The notes beneath the pieces are model-generated. The model saw only the letters and a list, made by a program, of their open reading frames with translations. It did no database searches and was not told where the DNA came from. The translations under genes were made by a program, and so were the position numbers. This document shows, in pieces, positions 6,036 through 14,686 of a stretch of DNA of 27,332 nucleotides. Each line of letters begins with the position of its first letter. Position 1 is the first letter of the stretch. The DNA comes from a virus: the IMG/VR virus record IMGVR_UViG_3300027971_000185, positions 1-27,332 of that record; one strand, written 5' to 3'.

Positions 6036-6275
6036 TTAAAATGAACCACCAAATATACCAGTAACAGCCGTGACTGTTCCAGCATTTTGTATATCGTTGC
6101 CACCCATCTGCAAGTTACCAGTAATAGGGGTTTGACCGTCTGCCGCTACTGAACCAGTCATTGCAGTAGCAAGGTCAGTAAGGGTGGTATTAGCCCATGT
6201 GCTAGATATAGTTGTGCCAGTTACTACTGGATTGCCAGCAGGTAGGGTATAAGTACCCGTTCCGTTTCTACTCAT
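6036..6275 (-). CDS. stand-alone fibre N-terminal (virion-attachment) module
   Basis: 79 residues beginning MSRNGTGTYTLPAGNPV and continuing VTGTTISSTWANTTLTDLA, then QTPITGNLQMGGNDIQNAG. In other phages this is the N-terminal part of a much longer tail fibre. Here it ends after GIFGGSF, with a new fibre gene ten bases downstream. It may be a deliberately separate adaptor or the residue of recombination that removed its distal part. It starts by ATGA overlap with the ejection-protein gene, which argues that it is still expressed. Confidence 0.75.
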   Translation of the reverse strand: MSRNGTGTYTLPAGNPVVTGTTISSTWANTTLTDLATAMTGSVAADGQTPITGNLQMGGNDIQNAGTVTAVTGIFGGSF

Positions 6276-8287
6276 TTTGATTCCTCTGTAATTTCAGGTT
6301 TTTGTGCAGTGTAACCACCTAGCAAAGAATTTACTATAGCTTGGTTTTTAAGTGATTTAGGCCCAGTTCTTGCCAATTGTTCTAATTTGTTTACAGAATC
6401 AGGGTCAACTAGCATTTCTGCTAATTTTTTAGAATTGTTGCCCATTTGATATTCTTCAAAGAACTTTGCAACACGGGAAGGTTGCAGTGGGGTGGCCGCT
6501 TTACTGAGGATGCCGCCACCCATTTCTTGACGAGCCATTTCATTAAAGGTGGTTGCACTATTAGCAGGTAAACGCTGGCCTTGTGCTTCCATTGTGTCCA
6601 TGAACTTTTCAAAACCTTGCCAAGCCTGCATACCGCTTGATTCTGTAATAAGGGTACGCAAATTGTCACGCTGTTGTTTATTACCAGCAATATTAGCTAC
6701 AAACTTAGGGCCACCCATTTGATTAGGGCCACCTTGCAAATTTTGAGTTGCTTCATTAAAGTTAGCTTCAAGTTGTTGGCGTACAAAACTAGGTACAGCT
6801 TCAGGGTCTTTTCTACGCAATAGTTCTACGGTGCGTTTAATGTCAGCAGGGTACAAAGAAACAGGTTTTTGTGGCATTAACACTTGTGCCGCATCTGCAC
6901 CTTCAGCAATTTGACCTACTGGGCCTTCACGCAATGGCCCTAATTGTGTTTTTTGGGCAATTTCAAATTTACGGCTTCCTTGTGCATAATCAGGTGAAAC
7001 TCTGTTAAGAAAATCATCTAATTGGCGGTTTGCTGACCAAGTTACACGGGAAGCGTTTTTTTCTGCACCCGTCATAGGGTTCATTTGCTTGGCGTATTCA
7101 TCATCCAAAAATTGTTTTGCGGCAATTAATGTTTTAACTGAATTAGCAGGTTCATTTTTTAAGCCATATTTACCGCTAGAACGCACTGCTTGCACTGCAT
7201 CAGCAATTTTTGGGTTCTGCATCATGCCTTCAATATCAATATTAGGCACTGCTTGCTTACCAGCTTGCTTAAAATAAGGATCAACATTAGCTGTAACTGA
7301 AGTTTCAGCCCCTTTTATTAGTTTGCCAGCAGTTTTTTCTAAGTTAAGCGGTGTTGCATAGCTAGGTATTTGACCAATATTTAAGACAGATGATTCAAAC
7401 GCTTGGCGTTGCCCAGCAGGGCGGTTAACCATAAAGTCATTCATTGTTGGCATACTGCTTTGTGCATTTTCCACAAAACGCTGTGTACCAAGTAATGCTT
7501 TATTGCCAGTTATTTGTGCAATTGCTTCAGCACCAGTAATAGGCGAACCCATACGGGCTGATTCTTTCATTAGCAAGTCAGCCATTCTTAACTGGTCAGG
7601 GCTTACATTACGCAAGCCTTTATTTGCAATATCTGCGGCTGTGCTACGCATAGCGTAAGGTGCACCAGCTAATGCTGTAGTACTACCTGTGACGGCAAAT
7701 TGGGCTAATGGGTTGTCAATACCAGCACTTTTTAAAGTTTCTGAAGTTGTACCACCTACAATTCCTTGTGTACCTGTCATAGCAAGTTGTTTGGCAATGT
7801 CTTTGCTTGCATCAGGTAAAGACTGTGTCAAAAGGCTTTTGCCAGTTCTTGCAGGGTTAAAACCGCCACCAGTGTACATTTGGGTAGTAAAGTCAGCTAC
7901 ACGCCCAATAGGGGTGTTAAATTCAGCTTCAGGCTTAAATACGCCTTTTTCGGTTAAATAGGTTTGCAATGGTGCAGAAGCACGGGGTACTGGCATATCA
8001 GGTGTAGTTGCGTACTGGTACAGGCGTTTGACATTTTCAGGTGCACCGACTAGCAAATCAAAAGCACTAGTTATACCTTTACCAGCACTTTGAGCTAATT
8101 TACGGCCTACCCCTACTTGTGGGCGATCATACAATACGCTTTGCCCTGCACCTTCTTGTTGGCCAGCACTTAAAGATTCCTCTGCTTTGGCTTCACGATA
8201 AGCATCAGCAACGGTATTGAATTTGTCAGTACCTTTTAATGCTTCGTTTTTAACTAGCCAATTTGCGTAATCTTCTGCACTTGCCAT
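6272..8287 (-). CDS. large ejection / DNA-transfer protein
   Basis: 671 residues, mostly helical with Ala/Gly/Gln-rich stretches. The N-terminus MASAEDYANWLVKNEALKG resembles the start of many phage internal virion proteins. Repeated weakly hydrophobic segments (GITSAFDLLVGAP, GIVGGTTSETLKSAG, AVTGSTTALAGAPYAM) could insert into membranes. No lytic transglycosylase catalytic motif is evident. As the last and largest of the ejection gene group it corresponds in position to P22 gp16 or gp20, which leave the capsid to form a conduit for the genome. The start is by TAATG overlap. Family assignment is inference from composition and order. Confidence 0.62.
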   Translation of the reverse strand: MASAEDYANWLVKNEALKGTDKFNTVADAYREAKAEESLSAGQQEGAGQSVLYDRPQVGVGRKLAQSAGKGITSAFDLLVGAPENVKRLYQYATTPDMPVPRASAPLQTYLTEKGVFKPEAEFNTPIGRVADFTTQMYTGGGFNPARTGKSLLTQSLPDASKDIAKQLAMTGTQGIVGGTTSETLKSAGIDNPLAQFAVTGSTTALAGAPYAMRSTAADIANKGLRNVSPDQLRMADLLMKESARMGSPITGAEAIAQITGNKALLGTQRFVENAQSSMPTMNDFMVNRPAGQRQAFESSVLNIGQIPSYATPLNLEKTAGKLIKGAETSVTANVDPYFKQAGKQAVPNIDIEGMMQNPKIADAVQAVRSSGKYGLKNEPANSVKTLIAAKQFLDDEYAKQMNPMTGAEKNASRVTWSANRQLDDFLNRVSPDYAQGSRKFEIAQKTQLGPLREGPVGQIAEGADAAQVLMPQKPVSLYPADIKRTVELLRRKDPEAVPSFVRQQLEANFNEATQNLQGGPNQMGGPKFVANIAGNKQQRDNLRTLITESSGMQAWQGFEKFMDTMEAQGQRLPANSATTFNEMARQEMGGGILSKAATPLQPSRVAKFFEEYQMGNNSKKLAEMLVDPDSVNKLEQLARTGPKSLKNQAIVNSLLGGYTAQKPEITEESK

Positions 8288-9546
8288 TATTTTGTATCTC
8301 CAATAATTGCATCTGCTTTAGTCCTATTTGGGCTACTACCCCCTACTGGCCCAAAAATATTTGGGTTTACTTCAATTTGGTAATACGGTAAAGAATTTGG
8401 ACTATCTTTAGCTAGAGCGTTCATCATAGATTGATGTTGGTCATAAGTAAATTTAGCTGATCTCTTAGCCGCATTTGCCAATTGTTTTATTTCTGCCGCA
8501 GTTAAAGATACATCACCTGACATTGCTCTTTGAGCCAATGAGCCTTCAGATTCAGTAATTGCACCTTCGCCACGCATTTGTTTACGGCCTTGCAATGTGA
8601 GTTGTGCTAAACCTTGAATTGCTTGGCGTGTATTGGCAATTTTTTGTTCAGCAGTATCACCAGTTGCACCAAGCATTGAACCAATTTGTGCCAATTGAAG
8701 TTTTTGGTTAGCACCAGCACCAGTAAATATTTTATCGGTATCAACGGCTTGAATAATTCGATTTGCCGCATCTGCCTGTTGAATTGCACCACCAGTTGCA
8801 GTTTTGGAAGCAATTAACATTGGCTGAATATCACTGACGCTCTTACCAAGCATATTGCTAAAGTCATATTTATTAGCACCAGCACTAGCTTTAGATTCAA
8901 CCAATGTTTTTGCGTAAGCCGCTTGTTGTGCGTTCCATTTAGTAGGATCAGATGGAAGTTGACCAACAGCAATAGCATATTTAATAACATCAGGTTGTTT
9001 TCCAGCACCCTGATACATAGGTTGCATTGTGAATGGATCAAGCAATACATCATCAACGCCAACCTTCATTGGGCCTTCGTTTAATTTAGTAAATGCCATG
9101 TTTTGCAGTCTAGGTGTTGCTCTTGGGTCTACTGACAGATTTAAATAAGCCAATTTTGGATTTGGCGGTACAGCGGCTTTAGATTCTTGTAATGGAATAT
9201 TGCCACCTGTAGGCATTGGCCCAGCTTGTGCAGGGAACATTTCAGCAGGCTTACCTTCTTTAATTTGAAAATAATCCGCCATAGCCGCAGTTTCATCTGC
9301 TCTTAATCGTTTTGCTAAATCAATTTGTGCTTGTTCTGCTTTTTCAATGCCACGCTGACCAACATAAGTATTGGCTAAACCAGCTAAATTTTGGAATATG
9401 CTAGGGGCAACATAATGACCACTAATCATCTGACCTTGTGGTTGTTGCATACCTTGTTGCATCAACATTTCAGCCATTTTTTGCTGGCGTAATATCTGTT
9501 GCTGTTGCAACATCTGTTCAGGGTTTAGTGTTCCAATATCAGCCAT
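8287..9546 (-). CDS. ejection / internal virion protein, Q-rich N-terminus
   Basis: 419 residues. The first 45 are Gln/Met-rich (QMLQQQQILRQQKMAEMLMQ), followed by helical segments, a Pro-rich linker (GPMPTGGNIP) and an Ala/Gln-rich C-terminal half (QAIQGLAQLTLQGRKQM). There is no enzyme motif. Its place between the S74-containing protein and the 671-aa protein matches the P22 gp7/gp20 positions. It is probably packaged in the procapsid and ejected with DNA. Confidence 0.58.
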   Translation of the reverse strand: MADIGTLNPEQMLQQQQILRQQKMAEMLMQQGMQQPQGQMISGHYVAPSIFQNLAGLANTYVGQRGIEKAEQAQIDLAKRLRADETAAMADYFQIKEGKPAEMFPAQAGPMPTGGNIPLQESKAAVPPNPKLAYLNLSVDPRATPRLQNMAFTKLNEGPMKVGVDDVLLDPFTMQPMYQGAGKQPDVIKYAIAVGQLPSDPTKWNAQQAAYAKTLVESKASAGANKYDFSNMLGKSVSDIQPMLIASKTATGGAIQQADAANRIIQAVDTDKIFTGAGANQKLQLAQIGSMLGATGDTAEQKIANTRQAIQGLAQLTLQGRKQMRGEGAITESEGSLAQRAMSGDVSLTAAEIKQLANAAKRSAKFTYDQHQSMMNALAKDSPNSLPYYQIEVNPNIFGPVGGSSPNRTKADAIIGDTK

Positions 9547-9548
9547 GA

Positions 9549-9839
9549 TTAGTACCCTGCTTGCATATACGCTGGGTCTGCATACTGTGGCGTATCAGGC
9601 ATCATCTGACTTTTATCAGTTACATTTGCAGGAGTTGCACGATCTTTCTTACGCAACATTGCCGCCATAGCCATAGGATTCATGCCACTACTTTGCGATT
9701 GTCCAGCTTGGTTTACCAACTGATTTTGTTGTGCAAGTGCCGCCTGTTGATTAGCTTGTTGCTGACCTATGTTTTGAAAAACGGGTTGCAATCCACTAAC
9801 ATCTTGTATTGGTTGTGGCATTAACAGATAGGGATTCAT
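9549..9839 (-). CDS. small Gln-rich virion-associated protein
   Basis: 96 residues, with Gln/Asn/Met-rich low complexity (GQQQANQQAALAQQNQL) and a basic patch MLRKKDRATP. It shares the Q-rich style of the next protein's N-terminus. It starts by ATGA overlap with the S74 protein gene. Probably a small ejection or scaffold-like partner; function not recognised. Confidence 0.6.
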   Translation of the reverse strand: MNPYLLMPQPIQDVSGLQPVFQNIGQQQANQQAALAQQNQLVNQAGQSQSSGMNPMAMAAMLRKKDRATPANVTDKSQMMPDTPQYADPAYMQAGY

Positions 9840-10861
9840 AATTGTCCGTAATCTACGGCTTTATAGCCGTTCTCAAGGGTTGTTACAGCATTAGGATACA
9901 TAACCTCAACTTCTTGTGCCATCACGCCTGTGTGCGTTCCGTGACCCGCTAATGGGTGATCTTTAAACTCAGGCTTGTATTCAAATTGATAGAACGGCAA
10001 GCCGTTAGGCAACATTCCAATTGCCACAATGTTTTCTTTAGTGCGAATATCTGACATTAAAGCCGCACCGCCAAGACTAAATAAACCACTTGTCATTGCG
10101 TTATTTGCCGCATTTTGAGCATTTGCCGCACCCATTTGAGCGTTATAACCCATCTGTGTAGCACCTAAAATATCAGCACCAGCCGTGTTTGCTTGCATCG
10201 CAGGGTTAACAAAATTAGGGCCTTGCACCTGTGATCCAGTTCTTACAGCGTTTAGCGTGTTTAACGGCTCATTACGCAGGTAGGCTTGTTCTTGCAGTCC
10301 TTGTTGACGGGCTTGTTGACCAACGCCAAAACCTTGCGTAGTAGCTGTTGCTAACAAATCATTTTCACGCTGGGATTGAGTTAGCATTGCCCGTTTATAG
10401 GCTTCAGAACCAACGGGGATACCTTGATTAGCTAGTTTTACATCTAGTGCTTCACGCCCTTGTTCAATTTGGGGTTGAAGTCTTTGCATATAAGCATCTT
10501 GGTACGACTGACTAGGATTAAACCCTGTAGTCGGTAGTTTGCTTGTATCAAACGGGGTTTCTAGCATATTGCTGACATAACCCAAGCCTTTACCAGTTAA
10601 TTCACCAAGACCTAAACTAGCTTGATTTTGATAGTCTAAAAGTTGTTGTTGGGCAGGGGCAAGACCTTGCGTAGCTTTCCACATTGGATTGCCGAACTTG
10701 TCCTCACCTGAAACTTCATATTCAAGCGATCCATAAGGCGTGTATTGATTTACACGGTTTGCCGCGATATTGGCACGGGCGGCATCTAAATTGCCTGACG
10801 CTGTTTCTTTTGCCGCACCAACATAATCGGGTGGTGGGGGAGCACTAGCTGACTTTCCCAT
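9836..10861 (-). CDS. virion/ejection protein with C-terminal S74 (endosialidase-type) chaperone domain
   Basis: 341 residues. It starts MGKSASAPPPPDYVGAAKET and has NQYTPYGSLEYEVSG, a start common to phage internal or tail-tip proteins. Residues about 65-265 are helical and Ala/Gln-rich. The end carries an S74-type intramolecular chaperone: Ser270-Asp271 in SDIRTKENI, then LPFYQFEYKPEF and THTGVMAQEVEVMYPNAV. In characterised members the Ser of the SD motif directs self-cleavage after trimerisation, so cleavage just before Ser270 is predicted, releasing about 72 residues. AGGAG-like GGAG precedes the ATG. It overlaps the GNAT gene by 17 bases. Confidence 0.78.
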   Translation of the reverse strand: MGKSASAPPPPDYVGAAKETASGNLDAARANIAANRVNQYTPYGSLEYEVSGEDKFGNPMWKATQGLAPAQQQLLDYQNQASLGLGELTGKGLGYVSNMLETPFDTSKLPTTGFNPSQSYQDAYMQRLQPQIEQGREALDVKLANQGIPVGSEAYKRAMLTQSQRENDLLATATTQGFGVGQQARQQGLQEQAYLRNEPLNTLNAVRTGSQVQGPNFVNPAMQANTAGADILGATQMGYNAQMGAANAQNAANNAMTSGLFSLGGAALMSDIRTKENIVAIGMLPNGLPFYQFEYKPEFKDHPLAGHGTHTGVMAQEVEVMYPNAVTTLENGYKAVDYGQL

Positions 10862-11258
10862 ATCTTTCTCCTAAAAATCTACATTTGTCTTTTGACATCA
10901 CAAAAAACAACAAATCCGCTGTAGGAAAAACATCAAGTAATCGTGCTTGTTCCTCAAACCCCAATTTCTTGACAAACTCTACCGACTTGTCGTTACTACT
11001 AATTACGGGGCAAACAATCTTATCTACCCCCAATTGTACAAAAGGATAATCAAAAATGGTATGTAAATATTGCCTATTTAACCCTTTTTCTAGATAAATA
11101 TGGCAAGTTACCGATTTTTTATTAAAGTCCTCATACCAAACTACTGCTTCTATTTCATCTGTTACCCAACCAATTGTGCTTGAATTTTCAGGTGTCCATA
11201 CCATGTTTAACTTTTGGGCGATAAATGGCCCTAATAAGTCTTTATCAAAACATAGCAC
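10845..11258 (-). CDS. GNAT-type N-acetyltransferase
   Basis: About 137 residues. The fold order (GWVTDEIEAVVWYEDF, a central strand-helix, VICPV-like strand, then NDKSVEFVKKLGFEEQARL) matches the phage GNAT proteins found among virion genes; KKLGFEE is the usual C-terminal GNAT motif. I chose GTG 11258, which overlaps the gp10-like stop as TAGTG and has GGAG seven bases before it; an upstream codon at 11303 would intrude 46 bases into the previous gene. It transfers an acetyl group from acetyl-CoA; the substrate is unknown. It could modify a virion or host protein, or serve as an assembly factor. Confidence 0.72.
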   Translation of the reverse strand: MLCFDKDLLGPFIAQKLNMVWTPENSSTIGWVTDEIEAVVWYEDFNKKSVTCHIYLEKGLNRQYLHTIFDYPFVQLGVDKIVCPVISSNDKSVEFVKKLGFEEQARLLDVFPTADLLFFVMSKDKCRFLGERYGKVS

Positions 11259-13030
11259 TACAGCACTCCACCTTTTTCCATTACATAATCGGTTGATGCC
11301 CAATGAAACTCAATACCTTGCGATGCCACATTCAAGTTAATAGAACCAGCAAAACCTGTTCCCGTAACGCCTTGCCAAAATTTAGTAACCACAAGGTTAC
11401 CACCCCAATTGGCGGCATCCCACTTGCCTGTGTCCCAAACACCCACATTTAAAGTAGATGGGTTAAAAGCTATTTGGTTTACTAATGGCTGGGTATCAAA
11501 ATCGGTGCTAATACCGCATAGAACGGTCGGTAAGCCGTTATCTGTTTGTAGGATAGGGCGTACTAAGGTAAAGCGTTTTTGCTGTCCACGGCTGTCAAAA
11601 TAGCTGTAGGCTTGCTGTGCAGTTGCAACAATATTAGCCCCTGCATCTGAAGTTTGAGCGTAAAAATTACCTACAAATCCGCTAGAACCAAAATAAATCT
11701 TATTGTCTGCTGACACTTCCCAGCAAATAGCGTTAATTCCTGTAAATTTAGCCCATGATTTAGTAATCGTGTGCATTACATACTGATCGTACCCTGTGCC
11801 ATTTGGTATGTTTAAAATCAACATATTTTCACTAGCAAAATAGTTAATTTGCCAGCCAAAAAGGGCGTAGTAACTGGTTGCCGCTTGACTTACAGCGTAA
11901 TAAATCTTGTCGGTTAAATTAATACGGGGATCTAAACGGGATGATTGCAAGGCGGCAGACATTGGTACAAGACCGTCTTGTGTCAGCAAAAGCAAATCAC
12001 CACCAAATTTGAAGAAGCACCTACGGCTAAAGGTTTGACCCATTTGCCATACTCCAACTTCACTCCAAGCATTAGAATCGCTAGGGTTTGTACCCTTGTA
12101 AACAATGACTTCACCCATGCTGGTTACAAAAGCACTTAGATCGTCAACGCCATAACCTGCGTCTAAAGTCCATGTACCCATTGCTTGCAAAAAGCCACCT
12201 GAACGGGCAATTGATCCCAATGGAAAGTCTAATGCCGCACCACCAATAGATTCCACGGGTAGATACCAAAATGTCATGCTGTCTTTTTGCACAAAGAACA
12301 GCCTGTTTTGACACATATTGACATTAACAAATACGCTACTGCTTACGCCTGTAATGCCTAAAACGGTATAAGTTCCGACTACAGTAGCATTTGCCGCAGG
12401 TGCGGTAGCCATTGTGTAAGTAAAAGTTGAAGCACCCGTTACCGTAACAGAATAAGTACCGTTGTAATTAGATTCTGTAGCACCACTAATAACAACCCGA
12501 TTACCTGTTGCAAGACCATGCGGTGCGGCAGTTGTTAAGGTAGCTGTTAAGTTACCTATTCCACCCCTTGTAATAGATAATATGGTTTGTGCTGTGGTCG
12601 TGGTAGCCATCTTATACCAGCGTGTACCGTCATAAATAATGGCTGGGTCTGCACCGTTTACAGCTATTAAAAAGTTACCACCATCGGTACTGATCATGCA
12701 ATGTTGGAACTTGCTGTTAGTTAGACCAGTAAATACAGAAGTTGCGGTAGAAGTTGATGCGTTATAAATTACCCCGTTGGCAATGGCAAAAAGCGTGTTT
12801 GTGCCGTCATACCCTGCGTAATTCATCAGGGTTTCTACATTACCCGTGATTCCAGTTGACGCTTTGGAATACCCTTTTCTGAGGGTTACATCCGTAGGGG
12901 TAGGAAAGAAGTTGACCAATTGAACCGCATCAAGCGGTTGCATTTCAGCTAATGAATCCCTAGCATTCCAGCCCCCGATTGGGGAAGCTAGTGAAGTAGT
13001 GGTAGCTGTAAACTTCTTAGGTACAGCCAT
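11258..13030 (-). CDS. P22 gp10-like packaged DNA stabilisation / tail hub protein with inserted domain
   Basis: 590 residues. The opening SPIGGWNARDSLAEMQPLDA and LVNFFPTPTDVTLRKGY, followed by FAIANGVIYN and NGADPAIIYDGTRWYK, is typical of the family that closes the portal channel and attaches the tail needle or fibres. C-terminal segments (WSEVGVWQMGQTF, LLTQDGLVPM, DKIYFGSSGFVGNF) are also characteristic. Residues about 150-223 form an extra Thr/Ala-rich beta module (APHGLATGNRVVISGA, YNGTYSVTV) found in many unrelated phage proteins. It lies directly downstream of the gp4-like gene, as expected. Confidence 0.75.
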   Translation of the reverse strand: MAVPKKFTATTTSLASPIGGWNARDSLAEMQPLDAVQLVNFFPTPTDVTLRKGYSKASTGITGNVETLMNYAGYDGTNTLFAIANGVIYNASTSTATSVFTGLTNSKFQHCMISTDGGNFLIAVNGADPAIIYDGTRWYKMATTTTAQTILSITRGGIGNLTATLTTAAPHGLATGNRVVISGATESNYNGTYSVTVTGASTFTYTMATAPAANATVVGTYTVLGITGVSSSVFVNVNMCQNRLFFVQKDSMTFWYLPVESIGGAALDFPLGSIARSGGFLQAMGTWTLDAGYGVDDLSAFVTSMGEVIVYKGTNPSDSNAWSEVGVWQMGQTFSRRCFFKFGGDLLLLTQDGLVPMSAALQSSRLDPRINLTDKIYYAVSQAATSYYALFGWQINYFASENMLILNIPNGTGYDQYVMHTITKSWAKFTGINAICWEVSADNKIYFGSSGFVGNFYAQTSDAGANIVATAQQAYSYFDSRGQQKRFTLVRPILQTDNGLPTVLCGISTDFDTQPLVNQIAFNPSTLNVGVWDTGKWDAANWGGNLVVTKFWQGVTGTGFAGSINLNVASQGIEFHWASTDYVMEKGGVL

Positions 13031-13032
13031 GA

Positions 13033-13938
13033 TTAACTACCGTAGCCAGTATCAGGAATGTTTGCCCAGCCAATAAGCACAGCACTTGGAGCAGGTGCAA
13101 AGGATAGGGTTGCAGAACCTTTATCGTTAGCTTTAGCAATGCTCAAGTAACGGGTGTAATCTTGTTGCAATGCGGTAGTGTCAAATGACTTGATTTGGAA
13201 ATATTTAAGTTTAGTTAGCAATACGATGATTGCGTCATCTAGTACAGATGTGTCGGTGTCAGTTGTAAAGCTATTCTTAACAGCGTTAGCCGCACTTCTT
13301 ACCCAGCCCTTAGATCGGTACTCAAATCCTAAATATTCTAAGGTGCTGTATGGTGGCCATATCTCAAATTGGTTACCCAAGATTCTCCAACGCACCCGTG
13401 GGCCTGTTGAAATATATCCTGATTTAAGCCATTGCCATTGTTGTGCAGAAACAGGGCCTAACATTTGCCAATGTTTTGTCTTATCCCAATGGGTATTGTC
13501 TGTAATGGTTTCATAATCAGGCGGCAAGGGGTAAATAGTCTTGCTAAAAGTAACTGTACCGCCTACAGATGTTGCAGAAGCTAATTGGGTAGTATTTAAG
13601 CTAGTTGAATTAATGACTGTATCAACATAGGTATCTTGCGGAATACTTGTGCCAACAATAGAATAAGTATTGTCCAAACCTGCGGTACTTGGAATGTTAT
13701 TTAATAAATAACTATTATTCGTTGTATCGCAGGTCGTGGTTATTGCAGTTGTGTAAAAGCGATATTCCAACTCCAATGCTTGCCAATCGTGTTCCTTAAT
13801 TAAGTCATACCCAGCACGGTTCATTAACGCAAGAATTTGTTGCACATCTTGGCTAGTGTTTCCTGCTACATAAGTAGGTACGGCTAAGTTAAGTTCAGCG
13901 GTGGTTTGCTGGACTAATTCAAGCATTGTTGATGACAT
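13033..13938 (-). CDS. P22 gp4-like head-tail connector / tail accessory factor
   Basis: 301 residues. The N-terminus TMLELVQQTTAELNLAVP and QQILALMNRAGYDLIKEHDW is the helical part of the gp4-like family. A beta-rich Thr/Ser insert (about 70-130) follows, then YPLPPDYETITDNTHWD, RVRWRILGNQFEIWPPY and YEFEYRSKGW-like strands. The family binds under the portal and extends the channel. The order portal, coat, gp4-like, gp10-like supports the call. It is two bases downstream of the 215-aa gene. Confidence 0.72.
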   Translation of the reverse strand: MSSTMLELVQQTTAELNLAVPTYVAGNTSQDVQQILALMNRAGYDLIKEHDWQALELEYRFYTTAITTTCDTTNNSYLLNNIPSTAGLDNTYSIVGTSIPQDTYVDTVINSTSLNTTQLASATSVGGTVTFSKTIYPLPPDYETITDNTHWDKTKHWQMLGPVSAQQWQWLKSGYISTGPRVRWRILGNQFEIWPPYSTLEYLGFEYRSKGWVRSAANAVKNSFTTDTDTSVLDDAIIVLLTKLKYFQIKSFDTTALQQDYTRYLSIAKANDKGSATLSFAPAPSAVLIGWANIPDTGYGS

Positions 13939-13939
13939 A

Positions 13940-14587
13940 TCAGGCTTCCTCTGTGGCTACCGCTTTTTTACGGGGTTTCTTTTCACCAACAGCGACAAGT
14001 ATAGCGGCCATTTGATCTTGCATTTTAGCCAGCTTTGCATCTGTTTCTGCCTTTATTTTAGCAGTTTCTAGATCCTTTTTGGCAAGTTCTTCTTTTAAAG
14101 CGTTAATTTCGCTTTCACGCTTGTCTGTTTCGGCTGAAGTTGTTGCTAGGTTTAAAAATGCCTTTGCCTTGTCACGGAACGCAAAAGGTGACATTCCTGC
14201 CGCCATACCCATACGCTGTAACTGCTGATCTGACGCACCTGCAATAGATTCTACGGTAAAGAACTTTATAGCTCGTAGTTCTTCAGCTTGGCTTTTTGAT
14301 ACTAAAGGCCATTCTGCGACAGGTGTTCCAACCACTTCTTCGTCATTTGCCCCTACACGATTCATGTAGTTTGCCCATTGGATAGGGAAACGCTGTCTGT
14401 GCTGTTGAAGTGCGTAAGTGTCTATTTCAGTAAGAGTATCGCCAGCAACGCAAATATGTACAAAATCAAACTCTTTGTATATTGGTCTGCCAGCATCTAT
14501 TGATTCTTGCTCTTGCTGTATGGGTTTTTTGTAAAAGCGTACTTGTAAGCGTGCATCTGCTCCGTGCTCATCTGAGGGAAGTGCCAT
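13940..14587 (-). CDS. conserved head-cassette protein with C-terminal coiled coil
   Basis: 215 residues. The N-terminal half (LQVRFYKKPIQQEQESIDAG, FDFVHICVAGDTLTEID) is compact. A basic/acidic coiled coil from about 150 to 200 (EINALKEELAKKDLETAKIK) ends in a Lys-rich tail KKPRKKAVATEEA. Proteins of this type recur between coat and gp4-like genes in podoviruses of aquatic proteobacteria; I know of no function. AGGAG precedes the ATG. It is the first gene after the internal terminator, so its level is probably lower than that of coat. Confidence 0.68.
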   Translation of the reverse strand: MALPSDEHGADARLQVRFYKKPIQQEQESIDAGRPIYKEFDFVHICVAGDTLTEIDTYALQQHRQRFPIQWANYMNRVGANDEEVVGTPVAEWPLVSKSQAEELRAIKFFTVESIAGASDQQLQRMGMAAGMSPFAFRDKAKAFLNLATTSAETDKRESEINALKEELAKKDLETAKIKAETDAKLAKMQDQMAAILVAVGEKKPRKKAVATEEA

Positions 14588-14621
14588 TTTTAAATCTCCT
14601 AAGTAGTTAGGTAAAGTTAAA

Positions 14622-14653
14622 GAAAAAAGGGGTCAGCCTTGTGAGCCAACCCC
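14622..14653 (-). terminator. intrinsic terminator/attenuator after coat and decoration genes
   Basis: On the minus strand a 10-bp stem (GGGGTTGGCT with GGCTGACCCC, including three G-U type pairs) closes a CACAA loop and is followed by TTTTTTC. It lies 34 bases past the stop of the 98-aa gene and 35 bases before the next start. It would make a coat/decoration-rich short transcript with partial readthrough into the connector and ejection genes. Confidence 0.78.
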
Positions 14654-14686
14654 CTGTTTTTACTACATTTTAGCGTTTTAAGCTAA

